Source of the DNA: Thiomargarita sp.
Lineage (GTDB): Bacteria; Pseudomonadota; Gammaproteobacteria; Beggiatoales; Beggiatoaceae
Direction: 5' to 3'
Assembly: GCA_020721005.1 (NCBI GenBank)
Contig: DYNP01000001.1
Coordinates: 344,994-408,993, forward strand
Length of the DNA stretch: 64,000 bases
Positions 62,012 to 64,000 of this stretch are shown here, piece after piece. The notes beneath the pieces were generated by a model. That model did no database searches. It saw only the letters and a list, made by a program, of their open reading frames with translations, and was not told where the DNA came from. The stretch's first letter is position 1, and the number at the start of each line of letters is the position of its first letter. Both the position numbers and the translations under genes were made by a program.

Positions 62012-63142
62012 ATGCAACAGCATATTGTTATACTCGGTGCCGGCTTTGCTGGACTGACCGCCCTCAAAACTCTACGCAAACGGGGCTATCGCGACCTCAT
62101 CACCCTCGTTTCTCCCCATCCCACTTTATTCTATTATCCCAGCCTCATTTGGGTACCGATGGGACTGAAAACCGAACAAGATCTGACCGTCCCTTTAGAT
62201 AAATTTTTCAAACGTTATCAAGTTACCTACCATCAAGGGCAAGTGGAAGAAATTAATCCCCATGCCCATACCCTCCAAACCAGTTCAGGATCGCTCACTT
62301 TTGATGGCTTGATCATTGCCACCGGCAGTCGTTTTATCAAAAAACTGCCCGGCATTGAACACATCTTCATTCCCTGTGAAGGCTATGCCCCAGTCCAAGC
62401 CTACACTGAAAAACTGCGCCAGCTCACTCAAGGCACCCTCGCATTTGGCTTTGCCGCCAACCCATTTGAACCGGCTGCCATGCGGGGCGGTCCCATTTTT
62501 GAATTCATGTTGGGTCTCGACACCTGGTTGCGTCAACAAAACCGTCGCAACCAATTCAAATTCCTCTTCTTTAGCCCAGCCAAAACTCCCGGGCAACGTT
62601 TGGGGGAAGACGCAGTCACTGCCATTTTGGGAGAAATGCACAATCTCAACATTGAAACTTATCTGGGGCACAAACTCACCGGATTTGACGCTCACACCAT
62701 TCACACGGAAGGCGGAGACATTCACAGTGACCTCACCTTATTCATGCCCGGACTTACAGCCCCAGAATGGGTGGCTAAAAGCTCATTCTCCCTATCAGAA
62801 GGTGGTTTTATCAAAGCGAATGAATACTGCCAAGTCCTGGGTTTTAAAAATATTTATGTGGCGGGTGACACTGGCAGTTTCCCTGGTCCCGACTGGTTGC
62901 CCAAACAGGCCCATGTTGCCGATTTGCAAGCTGCTGCTGCGGCTACCAATCTACTTAATGAATTCAAAAAACGACCGGTGGATCAAAAATTCAGCGCCGA
63001 ACTGATCTGCATCATTGACACTTATAACAGCGGTTTACTGGTCTATCGCGATCCCAAACGGGCGCTGCTCAGTCCCAAATCCAAACTATTTCATCAGGCC
63101 AAACGCTTCTTTGAATGGTATTACTTACGAGCCTATCGGTAA
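62012..63142 (+). CDS. SQR/FCSD-like FAD oxidoreductase
   Basis: 376 residues from ATG 62012. FAD-binding ILGAGFAGLTALKTLRKRG and the second contact ATGSRF, then the C-terminal VAGDTGSFPGPDW and FEWYYLRAYR. Overall it resembles sulfide:quinone oxidoreductases and related NAD(P)/FAD proteins. Cysteines are only Cys122, Cys273 and Cys333. The region matching the first essential SQR cysteine reads AAMRGGPIFEF and has none, whereas Cys333 (ELICIIDTYNSG) fits the second. Sulfide oxidation is therefore uncertain. Followed by aguB after 12 bp. Confidence 0.75.
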   Translation: MQQHIVILGAGFAGLTALKTLRKRGYRDLITLVSPHPTLFYYPSLIWVPMGLKTEQDLTVPLDKFFKRYQVTYHQGQVEEINPHAHTLQTSSGSLTFDGLIIATGSRFIKKLPGIEHIFIPCEGYAPVQAYTEKLRQLTQGTLAFGFAANPFEPAAMRGGPIFEFMLGLDTWLRQQNRRNQFKFLFFSPAKTPGQRLGEDAVTAILGEMHNLNIETYLGHKLTGFDAHTIHTEGGDIHSDLTLFMPGLTAPEWVAKSSFSLSEGGFIKANEYCQVLGFKNIYVAGDTGSFPGPDWLPKQAHVADLQAAAAATNLLNEFKKRPVDQKFSAELICIIDTYNSGLLVYRDPKRALLSPKSKLFHQAKRFFEWYYLRAYR

Positions 63143-63154
63143 TCACAACCGCCC

Positions 63155-64000
63155 ATGACAACTGCCCTCACTTTAGCTGCCATTCAAATGGCCTGCAGTT
63201 GGGACCTTACAGCTAACCTTGATCAAGCCGAAGCTGCCGTTGTTCAAGCCGCTCAACAAGGCGCCCAACTGATTTTGCTGCCAGAACTCTTTGAAACTCC
63301 TTACTTTTGTAAGGAACAAAATTCCAGTTATTTCGAGTTGGCAAAACCAGCCACTGATCATCCCACTTTAACACGCTTCAGTCGATTGGCAGCCCAATTG
63401 AAAGTGGTGTTGCCACTCAGTTTTTTCGAGCAATCTCAGCAAGTTTATTACAACTCAGTCATGATTATAGACGCCGATGGGAAACAACTGGGAATTTATC
63501 GAAAGACTCATATTCCCGATGGTCCCGGTTATCAAGAAAAATTTTATTTTTCCCCAGGAGATACCGGTTTTAAAGTGTGGAATACGTGTTATGCCAAAAT
63601 TGGAGTTGGGATTTGTTGGGACCAATGGTTTCCCGAAAGTGCCAGGATCATGGCTCTGCAAGGCGCTGAGCTGCTTTGTTACCCCACTGCCATTGGTTCT
63701 GAGCCCACAGAGCCTGATCTGGATTCTGCCAGTCATTGGCAACGAGTTATGCAAGGACATGCTGCAGCCAATCTGATGCCGCTTGTGGCAGCAAATCGAG
63801 TGGGCACAGAGAACGCTGATCCGCATACTCTCACCTTTTACGGGAGCTCATTTATTGCCGACGCCACCGGTTCTTTAGTGACACAAGCCGATCGCCAAAC
63901 GGAAATGACAATTCAGGCAACCTTCAACCTTGCTGAGTTACGAGCCCAACGGATCAATTGGGGCGTGTTTCGGGATCGGCGTCCCAGTCAATATCGCCCA
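63155..64000 (+). CDS. aguB: N-carbamoylputrescine amidase, 5' part (runs off the window)
   Basis: The first 282 residues, in frame to the window end. Nitrilase-superfamily catalytic triad: Glu44 (LLPELFETPYF), Lys117 (YRKTHIPDGPGYQEKFYF) and Cys154 (GVGICWDQWFP). The sequence around DGPGYQEKFYFSPGD and GSEPTEPDLDSASHWQ fits AguB, which releases putrescine from N-carbamoylputrescine in the arginine-to-putrescine pathway. Its usual partner aguA is expected just beyond the window. It probably shares a transcript with the SQR-like gene, though no metabolic link is evident. Confidence 0.9.
   Translation, partial: MTTALTLAAIQMACSWDLTANLDQAEAAVVQAAQQGAQLILLPELFETPYFCKEQNSSYFELAKPATDHPTLTRFSRLAAQLKVVLPLSFFEQSQQVYYNSVMIIDADGKQLGIYRKTHIPDGPGYQEKFYFSPGDTGFKVWNTCYAKIGVGICWDQWFPESARIMALQGAELLCYPTAIGSEPTEPDLDSASHWQRVMQGHAAANLMPLVAANRVGTENADPHTLTFYGSSFIADATGSLVTQADRQTEMTIQATFNLAELRAQRINWGVFRDRRPSQYRP

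Overview
The window reads as chromosomal DNA of a sulfur-oxidising gammaproteobacterium, most likely from the Beggiatoa/Thioploca/Thiomargarita group (Thiotrichales). That placement is inference. It rests on a complete reverse-type dissimilatory sulfite reductase cluster (dsrABEFHCMKLJOP), aprBA for APS reductase, a separate dsrS, a two-partner-secretion exoprotein of the kind common in filamentous sulfur bacteria, moderately AT-rich DNA, and very many short palindromic repeats between genes. No rRNA, prophage or CRISPR array was seen. The one tRNA is tRNA-Gln(CUG).

Layout. 0-8.8 kb: exported proteins (haemagglutinin-like exoprotein, papain-like protease with CARDB domains, DUF333 lipoprotein, DUF4189 protein), an XRE regulator, a DUF2726 protein and an amidohydrolase. 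8.8-13.2 kb: a worn region with an IS5-type transposase remnant, a decayed coiled-coil gene, a CMD-family protein and a spermidine-dehydrogenase-like flavoprotein. 13.2-23.6 kb: ftsH, an orphan fhcA, dsrS plus a Nudix/ThiE-like fusion (minus strand), gspF with two unknown genes, and proB. 23.8-34.9 kb: a GAF/PP2C response phosphatase, accD, trpA, an M16 peptidase pair, minor pseudopilins gspH/gspI, an SH3b protein and a previously unlisted small gene, ccoS. 35-40 kb: a large palindrome array, tamA, a LOG-family protein and thrB. 40.4-43.6 kb: aprBA with a CBS-domain protein. 44-46 kb: a YciK-like SDR and a TauD-like dioxygenase. 46.5-59 kb: the dsr cluster. 59.2-64 kb: a Uma2-family protein, rplM-rpsI, tRNA-Gln, a DUF457 membrane protein, an SQR-like flavoprotein and the start of aguB.

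How the genes fit together. From established knowledge of the pathway, DsrAB (with DsrEFH and DsrC handling sulfur, DsrL feeding electrons, and the membrane complex DsrMKJOP) oxidises stored sulfur to sulfite. AprBA then oxidises sulfite to APS. dsrN and dsrR are absent from the cluster and dsrS lies about 28 kb away.

The most striking non-coding feature is a family of hairpin elements built on GGAGTGGAGGCTTTAGCCGG and its inverse, with near-perfect terminal inverted repeats TAGACCTCTTGCAAAAG. They sit between trpA and accD, after fhcA, upstream of a DUF-type gene and tamA (about 20 units), and inside the dsr operon between dsrJ and dsrO (three tandem 195-bp units, one with an inverted loop). 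A solo arm lies between dsrA and dsrB. A second hairpin family, TGATGGGCTTCCCGTTGGTC, is also scattered through the gaps. The dsr cluster additionally carries its own strong stem-loops ahead of dsrA, dsrE and dsrM and after dsrC.
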